A stretch of DNA of 64,000 nucleotides from Mycobacterium sp. 852002-10029_SCH5224772 (GCF_001667315.1 NZ_LZHT01000027.1:1-64000); one strand, 5' to 3'; shown: positions 37,571 to 46,974, counted from the first letter of the stretch. Numbers and translations: made by a program. Notes: a model not told the origin generated them from the sequence alone.

Positions 37571-39684
37571 GCCCGGCACCTCCGCGCCTGCGCGGCGGCA
37601 TCCGCGGCGGCGGCGTGCATTCCGATCGACGTCAGTTCGTCCGCCGCTGCCTGCAACGCCGCGGCGTCGCCGGCCGTCAGCGCGCGGGCGTGGGCCAACG
37701 CGATTCCGCCCACCACACAGTCGATCTCGTCGCAGAGCCGGGCCAACGGATCGACGGCCCGGGTGTCACCGAGCCGCACCGCCTCGTGCCAGACTCGCAG
37801 TGCGACGGCCCGCTGCCCGCCACGCTCGGCCGCGCGGGCGGCGTCGCGCGCGGCGGCCACCGCACCGTGCGGGTCGCGCATCAACGCCAGCCGCCATGCC
37901 CGCGCCACCCCGAGTTCGGGTGCGAACAACGCCGACTTGGTTCCGTGCCGGGATTCGGCCCTGCTCAACGCTTTTGCCGCGGCAGCGGTATCGCCCAGCT
38001 GGGACAGCGCGGTGGCCAGCAGCGTCAACGACAGTGGGCCCCACGAGTAGCCGGTGCGCTCCAAGGTAGCGGTCGCCGGGACCAGTAGCGTTGCCGCAGG
38101 GGCGAATTCGCCGCCGGCGATCAACACGTGCGCCAGCAGCACCTCGCCGATCGCGCGGCCCGGCTGCTGCAGCTCGGCGAAGTCGGTGAACTGCCGAGCG
38201 AGTTGGCGGGCGTCGTCGAGCCGGCCCGCCAACAACAGCGTCGTCGTTTGGCCCAGCCCGATGGTGAACCGAAGCAGCCCGGGATGTTCGGCGCCCAGGG
38301 CGCGCTGCGCCAACGGCTCGACGTCATCGAATCGGCCCTGCCGCGCCGCGCACAACGCGGCCGCACTCCCGGCCCAGGCCACCGCCTGGTCGTCGGCCGA
38401 CGGCGCGGCGAGCACGTCGCCGGCGACCTTGACCGCGTGCCCCACGTTGCCCGCGTTCATCGCGAACGTCGCGCTCAGGGCGTCGAGCGTGGTCCGCGGG
38501 CGGGCCTCCGCGACGCGATTGCGCACGGTCCGCAGGAACGCGGTCGCGCGCTCCGGCTCGCTCAGCATCCAGAACTGATTCGCCGCCCGCAGCAGGGCCC
38601 AGTCCATGAGCGCGGCTTCGGTCAACCCGGTGGAGTCGACGTCGGCCAGCAGCGAATCGGCCTCGCGGCCACGGCCCTGCCATGCCATCGTGTGCGCCAG
38701 CGCGAGCCGCGCCGCCAGGCCGCCGGAGCGCTCCAGCGCAGAGCGGGCCAGCCGCTCGCCCAGCGCCAGGTCACCCAGTCGCAGCGCCTGCTGCGCGGCG
38801 GTGACGACGTCGGCCGGTCGCGGGGGCGCGTCGCTGTCCAGCGCCAGCGACACCAGCCGCAGCCGGTCGCTGAGATGGTCGGACGGGCGCCGCGACAGCA
38901 GCTCGACCAGCTCGGTGCGTCGTTGGCGGGCGTCGTCGGGGTCGAGCGCGGCCCGCGCCCGCTCGGCGAACAGCGGGTGGGCTGTATAGACGACCGGGTC
39001 CTCGGAAGCCCCGCCCCGCACCCGGGTCTCCGCAGCACCCCACTCGACGGTCTCGGCCACCGCGCCGTCGCCGGCCAGCACGCTCAGATCGGTGAGCGAC
39101 AGCGGCTCGCACACGGCGAGATACTCCAGCACTGCCCGCCCCGGCGCGGGCAGCTCGGCGAGGAAGGCGTCGACCTCAGCGGGCGGCGTCGTCGCGCCGG
39201 GCGGCTCGATATCGATCCGGGTGAGCAGCCCGTCGCTCCACAATGCCGCGATCGCGTCGGGGGAGGAGTCGGCGCGCGCGGTGACGATCAGCCGCACCCC
39301 GCCGGCCCGCGCCAGTTGGTAGACCAGCGTGGCCGACAACACGTCCAGCTGGTGGGCATCGTCGACGACGAGCAGCCGGTCATCGCCGACCAGCGAGGCG
39401 CGGGCGGCACGCAGCAGCGCGGCCGGCTTGCCGAGGTCGGCGATCTGCACCAGATGGCTGAAGGCCCCGAACGGGACCGCGCGTTCGGTCGGGGTGCCGG
39501 TGACCCAGCGGATGAGCGTGCCGGGGTGCTGACCGGCGAAGCGCTCGGCGGCCACGCGCGCCAGCGTGGATTTGCCGACGCCGTCGGGTCCCAACACCAC
39601 CGCTCCCCGGCCCCCGTCGGCCAAGGCCGCGTCCAGCCGCTCTGAGGCCGTCGCATGGTGGGGGACGTTCCATCGAATCGGCAC
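37567..39684 (-). CDS. STAND/LuxR-type ATPase lacking a DNA-binding domain, Rv1204c-like
   Basis: 705 residues. Walker [10 protein letters not shown] at 32-40 and Walker [12 protein letters not shown] (~102-112) define an AAA/STAND ATPase like the N-terminal part of large LuxR (MalT-type) regulators. From ~320 onward the protein is helical and alanine-rich with TPR-like repeats. The usual C-terminal LuxR helix-turn-helix is absent; the protein ends [11 protein letters not shown]. It may be an ATP-dependent scaffold or a regulator acting through partners. Position matches Rv1204c. It is divergent from the LOG gene. Confidence 0.8.
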   Translation of the reverse strand: MPIRWNVPHHATASERLDAALADGGRGAVVLGPDGVGKSTLARVAAERFAGQHPGTLIRWVTGTPTERAVPFGAFSHLVQIADLGKPAALLRAARASLVGDDRLLVVDDAHQLDVLSATLVYQLARAGGVRLIVTARADSSPDAIAALWSDGLLTRIDIEPPGATTPPAEVDAFLAELPAPGRAVLEYLAVCEPLSLTDLSVLAGDGAVAETVEWGAAETRVRGGASEDPVVYTAHPLFAERARAALDPDDARQRRTELVELLSRRPSDHLSDRLRLVSLALDSDAPPRPADVVTAAQQALRLGDLALGERLARSALERSGGLAARLALAHTMAWQGRGREADSLLADVDSTGLTEAALMDWALLRAANQFWMLSEPERATAFLRTVRNRVAEARPRTTLDALSATFAMNAGNVGHAVKVAGDVLAAPSADDQAVAWAGSAAALCAARQGRFDDVEPLAQRALGAEHPGLLRFTIGLGQTTTLLLAGRLDDARQLARQFTDFAELQQPGRAIGEVLLAHVLIAGGEFAPAATLLVPATATLERTGYSWGPLSLTLLATALSQLGDTAAAAKALSRAESRHGTKSALFAPELGVARAWRLALMRDPHGAVAAARDAARAAERGGQRAVALRVWHEAVRLGDTRAVDPLARLCDEIDCVVGGIALAHARALTAGDAAALQAAADELTSIGMHAAAADAAAQARRCRA

Positions 39685-39770
39685 TGCCGAATTTTATGGT
39701 GCACGGGCCGTCGGCAAGGCGAAAGCCCCAGATATGAGGGGTTATTGCGGTTGGTCTACCTTTGGCGGAT

Positions 39771-40334
39771 ATGCCCGGGGAACGCGATTCAGCAGGCGAG
39801 TGGGCGGTGTGTGTGTACTGCGCGTCCGGCCCGCAGCATCCCGAATTACTCGGCGTCGCTGCGGAACTCGGCGAGGCGATCGCCGAGCGGGGCTGGACTC
39901 TGGTGTGGGGCGGTGGCCGTGTCTCGGCGATGGGCGCGGTGGCGAGCGCGGCGCGGGCCCGCGGCGGCCGGACCGTCGGCGTCATCCCCCAGATCTTGAT
40001 GCGGCGCGAGATCGCCGACGCGGACGCCGACGAGCTGATCGTCAGCGACACCCTGCACGAGCGCAAGCAGATCATGGAGGACCGCGCCGATGCGTTCATT
40101 GCGCTGCCGGGCGGCATCGGCACCCTCGACGAGTTGCTCGACACCTGGACGACGGCCTACCTCGGTCTGCACGGCAAGCCCGTCGTCTTGCTGGATCCCT
40201 TTGGCCACTACGAAGGGCTGTGGACCTGGTTGTGCGGATTGTTGGACAGCGGTTACGTCTCCCAGGCGGCGATGGACCGGTTGGTGCTGGTCGACAAGGT
40301 GAGCGCCGCGCTGGATGCGTGCGCGCCCGGCTGA
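39771..40334 (+). CDS. LOG-family cytokinin riboside 5'-monophosphate phosphoribohydrolase
   Basis: 187 residues. PGGIGTLDELLDTW is the LOG signature PGGxGTxxE, with GGRVSAMGAVA and ERKQIMEDRADAFIALPGG for nucleotide binding. LOG enzymes release free cytokinin-type bases from N6-modified AMP. The M. tuberculosis counterpart Rv1205 was reported to make cytokinins whose breakdown yields toxic aldehydes. ATG 39771 is chosen; a TTG at 39762 is also possible. Ribosome-binding site is weak. Same strand as and 73 bases before fadD6. Confidence 0.88.
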   Translation: MPGERDSAGEWAVCVYCASGPQHPELLGVAAELGEAIAERGWTLVWGGGRVSAMGAVASAARARGGRTVGVIPQILMRREIADADADELIVSDTLHERKQIMEDRADAFIALPGGIGTLDELLDTWTTAYLGLHGKPVVLLDPFGHYEGLWTWLCGLLDSGYVSQAAMDRLVLVDKVSAALDACAPG

Positions 40335-40407
40335 GCCCGCCGGCAGTTCCGCCGCCCTACTAGGCTGTCCGCCGAGCTTGACTTTCGAGACGAATCGAGG
40401 GGATCAC

Positions 40408-42186
40408 GTGTCCGATCGTGACGGGGGAACGCGCACGGCGGTCAAACTGACCGACATCGCGGCTCGGGTGCCGGCCGTGCTGACCGACCTGCCGGTGATC
40501 GCGCGCGGCGCGCTGACCGGACTGCTGGCCCAGCCGGGTTCCAAGAAGTCGATCGGCACGGTGTTCCAGGAGCGGGCGGCCCGCTACGGCGACCGGATCT
40601 TCCTGCGGTTCGGCGACCAGCAACTGACCTATCGCGACGCCAACGCGGCCGCCAACCGATACGCGGCGGTGCTGGCCGCGCGTGGCGTCGGCCACGGCGA
40701 CGTCGTCGCCATCATGCTGCGTAACTCGCCCAACGCCGTGCTGGCCATGCTGGCCGCGGTCAAGTGCGGCGCGGTTGCCGGCATGCTCAACTACCACCAG
40801 CGCGGCGAGGTGCTCGCCCACAGCCTCGGCCTGCTGGACGCCAAGGTGCTCATCGCCGAGACCGATCTGGTCAGCGCCGTGGCCGAGTGCGGTGGTTCGG
40901 GCAGCACCCAGACGCTGACCGTCGAAGACCTGGAGCGGTTCGCGGTCAGCGCCCCGGCCACCAACCCGGCGTCGGCGTCGGCCGTGCAGGCCAGGGAGAC
41001 CGCGTTCTACATCTTCACCTCGGGCACAACCGGTTTCCCCAAGGCCAGCGTCATGACACACCTGCGGTGGCTGAAGGCGCTCGCGGCGTTCGGCGGCATC
41101 GGGTTGCGGCTCAAGAGCTCCGACACCCTCTACTGCTGCCTGCCGCTGTATCACAACAACGCGTTGACGGTCGCGTTGTCGTCGGTGATCACGTCGGGGG
41201 CGACGCTGGCGCTGGGCAAGTCGTTCTCGGCGTCGAAGTTCTGGGACGAAGTGATCGCCAACGACGCCACGGCGTTCATCTACATCGGCGAGGTGTGCCG
41301 GTACCTGCTCAACCAGCCGGCCAAGCCGACCGACCGCGCGCACAGGGTGCGGGTGATCGCCGGCAACGGGCTGCGCCCGGAGATCTGGGACGAGTTCACG
41401 AAACGATTCGGCATCGCGCGCGTCTGCGAGTTCTACGCCTCCAGCGAGGGCAACGCCGCGTTCATCAACGTCTTCAACGTGCCCCGCTCGACCGGCTTCT
41501 TCCCGATGCCCTTGGCCTACGTCGAGTACGACCCCGACACCGGCGCCCCGCTGCGCGGCGCCGACGGGCGCGTGCGCCGGGTGCCGGCCGGGGAGCCGGG
41601 CCTGTTGCTCAGCCCCGTCAACCGGCTGCAGCCCTTCGACGGCTACACCGACCCGGAATCCAGCGAAAAGAAGTTGGTGCGCAACGCTTTTCGTGACGGC
41701 GACTGCTGGTTCAACACGGGCGACGTGATGAGCCCGCAGGGACTGGGCCATGCCGCGTTCGTCGACCGGCTCGGCGACACCTTCCGCTGGAAGGGCGAAA
41801 ACGTGGCCACCACCCAGGTCGAGGCGGCGCTGGACTCCGACGCGTCCGTCGAGGACTGCACGGTGTTCGGGGTCGAGGTGCCGCGCACCGGCGGTCGCGC
41901 CGGGATGGCCGCGGTCAAGCTGCGCGACGGCGCCGAGTTCGACGGGCAGTCGTTGGCCCGTGCCGTGTATGACCAGCTGCCCGGCTACGCGCTGCCGCTG
42001 TTCGTGCGGGTGGTCGAGTCGATCGAGCAGACCACGACCTTCAAGAGCCGCAAGGTGGAGTTGCGCGAGCAGGCCTATGGTCCCGACGTGGCCGACCCGC
42101 TCTACGTGCTGGCCGGGCGCGACGATGGCTATGTGCCGTTCTACGACGAGTACCCCGACGAGGTGGCCGAGGGCAAACGCCCGTAG
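40408..42186 (+). CDS. fadD6: Very-long-chain-type acyl-CoA synthetase FadD6
   Basis: 592 residues, matching Rv1206 in size and position. ANL-family fatty acyl-CoA ligase of the FATP/VLACS branch. FYIFTSGTTGFPKASVMTHL is the P-loop, YCCLPLYHNNALTVAL the substrate region, YASSEGNAAFIN the adenine loop, WFNTGDVM the adenylate aspartate and DRLGDTFRWKGENVATTQVE the hinge. TTTFKSRKVELREQ holds the catalytic lysine. GTG 40408 has GAGGGG just upstream; the open frame extends further 5' without homology. It likely activates long-chain fatty acids at the membrane. Confidence 0.93.
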   Translation: MSDRDGGTRTAVKLTDIAARVPAVLTDLPVIARGALTGLLAQPGSKKSIGTVFQERAARYGDRIFLRFGDQQLTYRDANAAANRYAAVLAARGVGHGDVVAIMLRNSPNAVLAMLAAVKCGAVAGMLNYHQRGEVLAHSLGLLDAKVLIAETDLVSAVAECGGSGSTQTLTVEDLERFAVSAPATNPASASAVQARETAFYIFTSGTTGFPKASVMTHLRWLKALAAFGGIGLRLKSSDTLYCCLPLYHNNALTVALSSVITSGATLALGKSFSASKFWDEVIANDATAFIYIGEVCRYLLNQPAKPTDRAHRVRVIAGNGLRPEIWDEFTKRFGIARVCEFYASSEGNAAFINVFNVPRSTGFFPMPLAYVEYDPDTGAPLRGADGRVRRVPAGEPGLLLSPVNRLQPFDGYTDPESSEKKLVRNAFRDGDCWFNTGDVMSPQGLGHAAFVDRLGDTFRWKGENVATTQVEAALDSDASVEDCTVFGVEVPRTGGRAGMAAVKLRDGAEFDGQSLARAVYDQLPGYALPLFVRVVESIEQTTTFKSRKVELREQAYGPDVADPLYVLAGRDDGYVPFYDEYPDEVAEGKRP

Positions 42187-42215
42187 GGCCGCGCGTTCGG
42201 CGCTTACGCCGCTCG

Positions 42216-42273
42216 GCGAGCGTAACGTCACGGCGAAAAATCGGGCCAAAAATCGCCGTGGCGGTACGCTCGC
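42216..42273. repeat. Long two-stem hairpin after fadD6
   Basis: Outer arms GCGAGCGTA (42216-42224) and TACGCTCGC (42265-42273) are perfect. Inner arms CACGGCGA and TCGCCGTG are perfect and enclose an A-rich loop with AAAAATCGGGCCAAAAA. The element resembles that at 31641-31700 in arm sequence and in having two stems separated by short bulges. It lies in the 148-base gap between fadD6 and folP2 and may act as a terminator or processing hairpin. Confidence 0.65.
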
Positions 42274-42334
42274 GCGCCGGGTCTGAAGGCATCCCCGGGC
42301 CGCGCGTCGCGCGGTGACCGGGCACCATGTACGT

Positions 42335-43264
42335 GTGCAATCGACACCGCCGGCGCTGGCCGGCCGATCGACACCGCCGGCGCCGGCCGGCCATCCCACG
42401 CTGTGCGGCCGCCCGGTCGCAGGCGATCGCGCGCTGATCATGGCGATCGTCAACCGCACCCCGGACTCGTTCTACGACAAGGGGGCCACCTTCAGCGACG
42501 AGGCCGCCCGGGCGGCCGTGCACCGGGCCGTGGCCGACGGCGCCGATGTCATCGACGTCGGCGGGGTCAAGGCCGGCCCGGGTCAAGAGGTCGATGCCGA
42601 CACCGAGATTGCCCGCCTGGTGCCATTTATCGAATGGCTCCGCGACGCCTACCCCGACCAGGTGATCAGCGCCGACACCTGGCGATCCGAGGTCGCCAAG
42701 GTGGCCTGCGCGGCCGGGGCGGACCTGATCAACGACACCTGGGCCGGCATCGACCCCGCCCTGCCGGAGGTGGCCGCGGAGTTCGGGGCGGGCCTGGTGT
42801 GTTCGCACACCGGCAACGCGCAGCCACGCACCCGCCCGTTCCGGGTGAACTATGGAACCACCACACGCGGCGTGGTCGATGACGTGATCGCGCAGGTCAC
42901 CGCCGCCGCCGAGCGCGCGGTCGCGTGCGGCGTGGCCCGCGACCGGGTGCTGATCGACCCGACCCACGACTTCGGCAAGAACACCTTTCACGGGCTGCTG
43001 CTGTTGCGCCACGTCGGCGATCTGGTGAATACGGGATGGCCCGTGCTCATGGCTTTGAGTAACAAGGACTTCGTCGGGGAGACTCTGGGTGTGGAATTGA
43101 CCGAGCGGCTCGAGGGAACGTTGGCGGCCACCGCGCTGGCCGCGGCCGCCGGTGCGCGGATGTTTCGCGTGCACGAGGTCGCCGCCACCCGCCGGGTGCT
43201 GGAAATGGTGGCCTCGATCCAGGGGACACGTCCGCCGGCACGCACCGTGAGGGGGCTCGCATGA
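42335..43264 (+). CDS. folP2: Dihydropteroate synthase homologue FolP2
   Basis: 309 residues with a pterin-binding TIM barrel: MAIVNRTPDSFYDKG, DVIDVGGVKAGPG, DLINDTWAG and a late MFRVHEV. It is Rv1207-like; that paralogue is reported not to provide dihydropteroate synthase activity, so its role may be different. The N-terminus is formed by a 27-base DNA repeat (42341-42394) encoding STPPALAGR then STPPAPAGH, as also seen in M. tuberculosis. GTG 42335 is chosen just before the repeat; GTG 42314 is an alternative. The stop overlaps the gpgS ATG by 4 bases, so the two are coupled. Confidence 0.9.
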   Translation: MQSTPPALAGRSTPPAPAGHPTLCGRPVAGDRALIMAIVNRTPDSFYDKGATFSDEAARAAVHRAVADGADVIDVGGVKAGPGQEVDADTEIARLVPFIEWLRDAYPDQVISADTWRSEVAKVACAAGADLINDTWAGIDPALPEVAAEFGAGLVCSHTGNAQPRTRPFRVNYGTTTRGVVDDVIAQVTAAAERAVACGVARDRVLIDPTHDFGKNTFHGLLLLRHVGDLVNTGWPVLMALSNKDFVGETLGVELTERLEGTLAATALAAAAGARMFRVHEVAATRRVLEMVASIQGTRPPARTVRGLA

Positions 43265-44268
43265 CGACATCGGACCTGGTCGTCGGCGATCTCGCCAGCG
43301 ACGGGATGCTCGCCGCCCGGCCGGGAGATACCTGGCTGGCCAACCGCAGCTGGAACCGTCCGAGCTGGACCCTGCCCGAACTCGAGGCCGCCAAGGCCGG
43401 GCGGACCATTTCGGTGGTGCTGCCCGCCCTGGATGAGGAAGACACCATCGAATCGGTGATCGACAGCGTCTCACCGCTGGTCGATGGGCTGGTCGACGAG
43501 CTGATCGTGCTGGACTCCGGCTCCACCGACGACACCGAGATCCGGGCCGTCGCGGCCGGCGCCCGGGTCGTCAGCCGCGAGCAGGCGCTGCCCGAGGTCC
43601 CGATACGGCCCGGCAAGGGCGAGGCGTTGTGGCGTTCGCTGGCGGCCACCCGCGGCGACATCGTGGTGTTCGTCGACTCCGACCTGATCGACCCGCACCC
43701 GATGTTCGTGCCGTGGCTGGTCGGCCCGCTGCTCACCGGGCCACCCTCCCGCGGCGTCCACCTGGTCAAAAGCTTCTACCGGCGGCCCCTCAACGTCGCC
43801 GATGTCGGCGGCAGCGCGGGAGCCACCGGCGGGGGGCGGGTCACCGAGCTGGTGGCCCGGCCGTTGCTCGCCGCGCTGCGGCCCGAGCTGGGCGGGGTGC
43901 TGCAGCCGCTCGGCGGCGAATACGCGGCCACCAGGGAGTTGCTGACCTCGGTGCCGTTCGCCCCGGGCTACGGCGTGGAGATCGGCCTGCTGGTGGACAC
44001 CTTCGACCGGCTGGGTCTGGACGCGATCGCCCAGGTCAACCTGGGTGTGCGGGCGCACCGCAACCGCCCGCTGGCCGAGTTGGGCGCGATGAGCCGCCAG
44101 GTCATCGCCACCCTGCTGTCGCGCTGCGGGATCCCGGACTCCGGGGTCGGCCTGACCCAGTTCGTGGCCGTCGGTCCCGACGAGCCCGACGGTCAGAGCT
44201 ACGCCCAGCACACGTCGCCGGTGTCGCTGGCTGACCGCCCGCCGATGCAGGCGATCAGGCCCCGGTAA
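43261..44268 (+). CDS. gpgS: Glucosyl-3-phosphoglycerate synthase
   Basis: 335 residues of a GT-A retaining glycosyltransferase (family GT81). It transfers glucose from a nucleotide sugar to 3-phosphoglycerate, the first step of methylglucose lipopolysaccharide synthesis. SVVLPALDEE (51-60) is the nucleotide-binding start, the metal-binding DSD is D139-S-D141, and ADVGGSAGATGGGRVTELV and GGEYAATRELL bind phosphoglycerate. A start with folP2 overlap (ATGA) is standard for this locus (Rv1207-Rv1208). glgM and glgC, which supply alpha-glucan precursors, are nearby. Confidence 0.95.
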   Translation: MTTSDLVVGDLASDGMLAARPGDTWLANRSWNRPSWTLPELEAAKAGRTISVVLPALDEEDTIESVIDSVSPLVDGLVDELIVLDSGSTDDTEIRAVAAGARVVSREQALPEVPIRPGKGEALWRSLAATRGDIVVFVDSDLIDPHPMFVPWLVGPLLTGPPSRGVHLVKSFYRRPLNVADVGGSAGATGGGRVTELVARPLLAALRPELGGVLQPLGGEYAATRELLTSVPFAPGYGVEIGLLVDTFDRLGLDAIAQVNLGVRAHRNRPLAELGAMSRQVIATLLSRCGIPDSGVGLTQFVAVGPDEPDGQSYAQHTSPVSLADRPPMQAIRPR

Positions 44269-44327
44269 GGCCCGGCGAGGTCACGCTGAACATCGCCGTG
44301 TCGGTGGCATAGGGCAATATCGAACCC

Positions 44328-44687
44328 GTGGCGTTGGTGTTGCTGTACCTGGTGGTTCTGGTGCTGGTGGCGATCGTCCTGTTCGGCGCGGCCAGCCTGT
44401 TGTTCGGTCGCGGTGAGCAGCTGCCGCCCCTGCCGAGGGGGACGACGGCGACCGTGCTGCCGGCCTTCGGGGTGACCGGCTCCGACGTCGACGCCGTCAA
44501 GTTCACCCAGGTGCTGCGCGGATACAAGACCAGCGAGGTGGACTGGGTGCTGGACCGGCTCGCCCGCGAGCTGGAGGCCCTGCGCGGGCAGCTGGCCGCG
44601 GTGCACGCCTCGCCGGCCGCCGAAGAGCACCCCGAGGACGATTCGGGGGAACCCGGCGAGGGCGAGGATCGTCAGGACTCGATGTGA
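44328..44687 (+). CDS. Small membrane protein with DivIVA-like motif, Rv1209-like
   Basis: 119 residues. One N-terminal membrane helix (LVLLYLVVLVLVAIVLFGAA) is followed by a short linker and a DivIVA/Wag31-like segment, FTQVLRGYKTSEVDWVLDRL, predicted coiled coil. An acidic tail ends the protein. DivIVA-type motifs recognise curved membranes and recruit wall-growth factors, so a role in polar growth or septation is possible but unproven. Start GTG 44328. The stop overlaps the tag start (GTGA). Confidence 0.8.
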   Translation: MALVLLYLVVLVLVAIVLFGAASLLFGRGEQLPPLPRGTTATVLPAFGVTGSDVDAVKFTQVLRGYKTSEVDWVLDRLARELEALRGQLAAVHASPAAEEHPEDDSGEPGEGEDRQDSM

Positions 44688-45265
44688 GCGAAGACGAGCT
44701 GGTTCGGTGCAGCTGGGCGGCCATTCGGCCCGGGCCGGACTTCGAGATGTACCGCGATTACCACGACCAGGAGTGGGGCCGCCCGGTGCACGACGGGGTG
44801 GCCCTGTTCGAGCGGATGAGCCTGGAGGCCTTTCAGAGCGGCCTGTCGTGGCTGATCATCCTGCGCAAACGGGAGAATTTCCGGCGCGCGTTTGCCGGAT
44901 TCGACATCACGGCGGTCGCCGGGTACACCGACGCCGACGTGCAGCGGCTGATGGCGGATCAGGGAATCGTGCGCAACCGCGCCAAGATTGACGCGACGAT
45001 CGCCAACGCGCGCGCGGCGGCGGAGCTGGGGACCGCGGCGGACCTGGCGGAGCTGCTGTGGTCGTTTGCGCCGTCGCCGCGGTCGCGGCCGGCGGATGCA
45101 TCCCAAATTCCCTCGGCCACTGACGAATCGAAGGCCATGGCGCGTGAACTCAAGCGGCGCGGGTTCCGCTTCGTGGGACCGACCACCGCGTATGCGTTGA
45201 TGCAGGCGACCGGCATGGTCGACGACCATATCCGCGGTTGCTGGGTGCCCGCGACCGCCCGCTGA
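44684..45265 (+). CDS. tag: DNA-3-methyladenine glycosylase I
   Basis: 193 residues. Removes 3-methyladenine from alkylated DNA. The zinc ligands of E. coli Tag are preserved as C9 (VRCSWA), H27 (DYHDQEWG), H182 and C186 (DDHIRGCW). LFERMSLEAFQSGLSWLIIL and FAGFDITAVAGY are Tag family segments of the helix-hairpin-helix fold. GTG 44684 overlaps the preceding stop by 4 bases, indicating coupling with the DivIVA-like gene. Counterpart of tagA (Rv1210). Confidence 0.95.
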   Translation: MSEDELVRCSWAAIRPGPDFEMYRDYHDQEWGRPVHDGVALFERMSLEAFQSGLSWLIILRKRENFRRAFAGFDITAVAGYTDADVQRLMADQGIVRNRAKIDATIANARAAAELGTAADLAELLWSFAPSPRSRPADASQIPSATDESKAMARELKRRGFRFVGPTTAYALMQATGMVDDHIRGCWVPATAR

Positions 45266-45431
45266 GCGCCCAGTTGTGGGTCTTTGTACGAGCGGTGACC
45301 TGGATAGGGAACAATGGAGGGGTGACAACTCAGTTCGATGTCGGGCATGGCTTGAGGTTCGCTGGCGGGGCATGCTCGGTGCCGACCAGGTCCGCACGGG
45401 CGGGCCAGCGCGAACCTGGAGGGAGTACTCG

Positions 45432-45605
45432 ATGGCGGCGATGAAGCCCCGGACCGGAGACGGTCCTCTGGAAGCAACCAAGGAGGGGCGCGGCATCGTG
45501 ATGCGGGTACCACTGGAAGGTGGAGGTCGACTGGTCGTCGAGCTGACGCCCGACGAGGCTGCTGCCCTCGGTGACGAACTCAAGGGCGTCACGAGCTCCA
45601 GCTAG
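45432..45605 (+). CDS. Small conserved protein, Rv1211-like
   Basis: 57 residues: MAAMKPRTGDGPLEATKEG, then a beta-strand region rich in valine/glycine and LTPDEAAALGDELKGV at the end. M. tuberculosis Rv1211 has been described as calmodulin-like, although no EF-hand loop is evident here. The start ATG 45432 has a near-perfect GGAGGGAG 6 bases upstream. The longer form used for Rv1211 would start at ATG 45372 (77 residues) but has only a poor ribosome-binding site. A small hairpin separates it from convergent glgM. Confidence 0.8.
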   Translation: MAAMKPRTGDGPLEATKEGRGIVMRVPLEGGGRLVVELTPDEAAALGDELKGVTSSS

Positions 45606-45611
45606 GGCTTG

Positions 45612-45632
45612 CCGCCGATCCAGAGTCGGCGG
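45612..45632. terminator. Hairpin between convergent Rv1211-like gene and glgM
   Basis: CCGCCGA (45612-45618) pairs with TCGGCGG (45626-45632) around a 7-base loop. It occupies almost the entire 29-base space between two convergent stop codons and may serve both as a bidirectional terminator. There is no U-tract, as is usual for mycobacterial terminators. Confidence 0.55.
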
Positions 45633-45634
45633 AG

Positions 45635-46807
45635 CTACGCACACACCTTCCGATAGATCTCCAGGGTCTGCTCGGCGACGTGGGCCCAGGAGAACTCCTC
45701 GACGCAGCGTTGGCGTCCCGCCTTGCCGTAGCGCTGCGCTTTTTCGCGGTCGGCGATGAGCTCATTGACCGCCTCGGCCAATCCGGCCTGATAGCCCGCC
45801 ACATCGTCGGGGTCGTAATGCACCAGAGTCCCGGTCACGCCGTCGGCGACCACTTCCGGGATTCCGCCCACATCCGAGGCCACCACCGCAGCCGCGCAGG
45901 CCATCGCCTCCAGATTCACGATGCCCAACGGCTCATACACCGACGGGCACACGAAAACAGCTGCCGCCGACAAGATTTCGCGTAACTCCCCGATGGGGAG
46001 CATCTCTTGGATCCAGAACACGCCGGTGCGGGCGCGGGCCAGGCCGGCGACCGCATCCCGAATCTCGTCGGCGATCTCCGGGGTGTCGGGTGCGCCGGCG
46101 CACAGCAGCACCTGCGCCTCTGGGCTGAACCGGTGGGCGGCCGCCACCAGGTGCCCGAGCCCCTTCTGCCGGGTGATCCGGCCCACGAACACCACCAGTG
46201 GACGGGCGGGATCGACCCCCAGTGCCGCCAGCAGCGATCCGGTTCGCTTCGGGTCCGCGGGGCACCAGACGTCGGTGTCGACGCCGTTGCGGATGACGTG
46301 CACGGCGCCGGGATCCAGCGCGGGGTAGACGCGCAGGATGTCCTCGCGCATCGCGGAGCTGACCGCGATCACAGCGTCGGCGGCCAGCACCGCGGTGTGT
46401 TCGACCCAGCTCGAGATCCGGTAGCCCCCGCCGAGTTGTTCGGCCTTCCACGGGCGCAGGGGCTCGAGGGAATGCGCAGTCATCACGTGCGGGAGGTCGT
46501 AGAGCAGCGCGGCCAGATGCCCGGCCATGGCCGTGTACCAGGTGTGTGAATGCACCACGGTGGCCGCCGATGCCGCGTTGGCCATCATCAGGTCGGCGGA
46601 CAGCGTCGCCATCGCCGCGTTGGCGCCCTGCAACCGCGGGTCGGGCTGATGCACGGCCACTCCCCGCACGCCCGGGCGCGGCGCGCCCATGCAATGCACG
46701 TCCACCGCGCACAGCCGGCGCAGTTGGGTGACGAGTTCGGTGACGTGTACTCCCGCCCCTCCGTAGACCTCTGGGGGGTATTCCCGAGTCATCATCGCCA
46801 CCCGCAT
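45635..46807 (-). CDS. glgM: Alpha-maltose-1-phosphate synthase (GlgM, older name GlgA)
   Basis: 390 residues of glycosyltransferase family GT4. It transfers glucose from ADP-glucose to glucose-1-phosphate for the GlgE glucan pathway. MMTREYPPEVYGGAGVHV at the start is the donor-loop motif of glycogen-synthase-like enzymes; FVGRITRQKGLGHLVAA binds the nucleotide sugar; SVYEPLGIVNLEAMACAA has the E-x7-E catalytic pattern. ATG 46807 is selected because upstream sequence has no homology. It is divergent from glgC, the enzyme that provides ADP-glucose, with 167 bases between. Confidence 0.95.
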   Translation of the reverse strand: MRVAMMTREYPPEVYGGAGVHVTELVTQLRRLCAVDVHCMGAPRPGVRGVAVHQPDPRLQGANAAMATLSADLMMANAASAATVVHSHTWYTAMAGHLAALLYDLPHVMTAHSLEPLRPWKAEQLGGGYRISSWVEHTAVLAADAVIAVSSAMREDILRVYPALDPGAVHVIRNGVDTDVWCPADPKRTGSLLAALGVDPARPLVVFVGRITRQKGLGHLVAAAHRFSPEAQVLLCAGAPDTPEIADEIRDAVAGLARARTGVFWIQEMLPIGELREILSAAAVFVCPSVYEPLGIVNLEAMACAAAVVASDVGGIPEVVADGVTGTLVHYDPDDVAGYQAGLAEAVNELIADREKAQRYGKAGRQRCVEEFSWAHVAEQTLEIYRKVCA

Positions 46808-46974
46808 ACCCGCACCGTAGTTCGAGGATGACGAGGCCCGCGAGCCGGGCGGCCACAATATGGGCGTGATCTGGTCGCCGGCAAGCCAAATACCTTGACG
46901 GACAGCCCCACAGAACGCTGGCAATAGCCCGCTGCCCCTGGCAGCGTTCCCCGGGGGCCGATAGGTTTGACACC

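Noticed and set aside
40360..42459. 699-codon minus-strand open frame opposite fadD6
   Set aside because: Arg/Gly/His-rich, repeat-poor shadow of a recognised gene; GC-rich mycobacterial codon use keeps antisense frames open.
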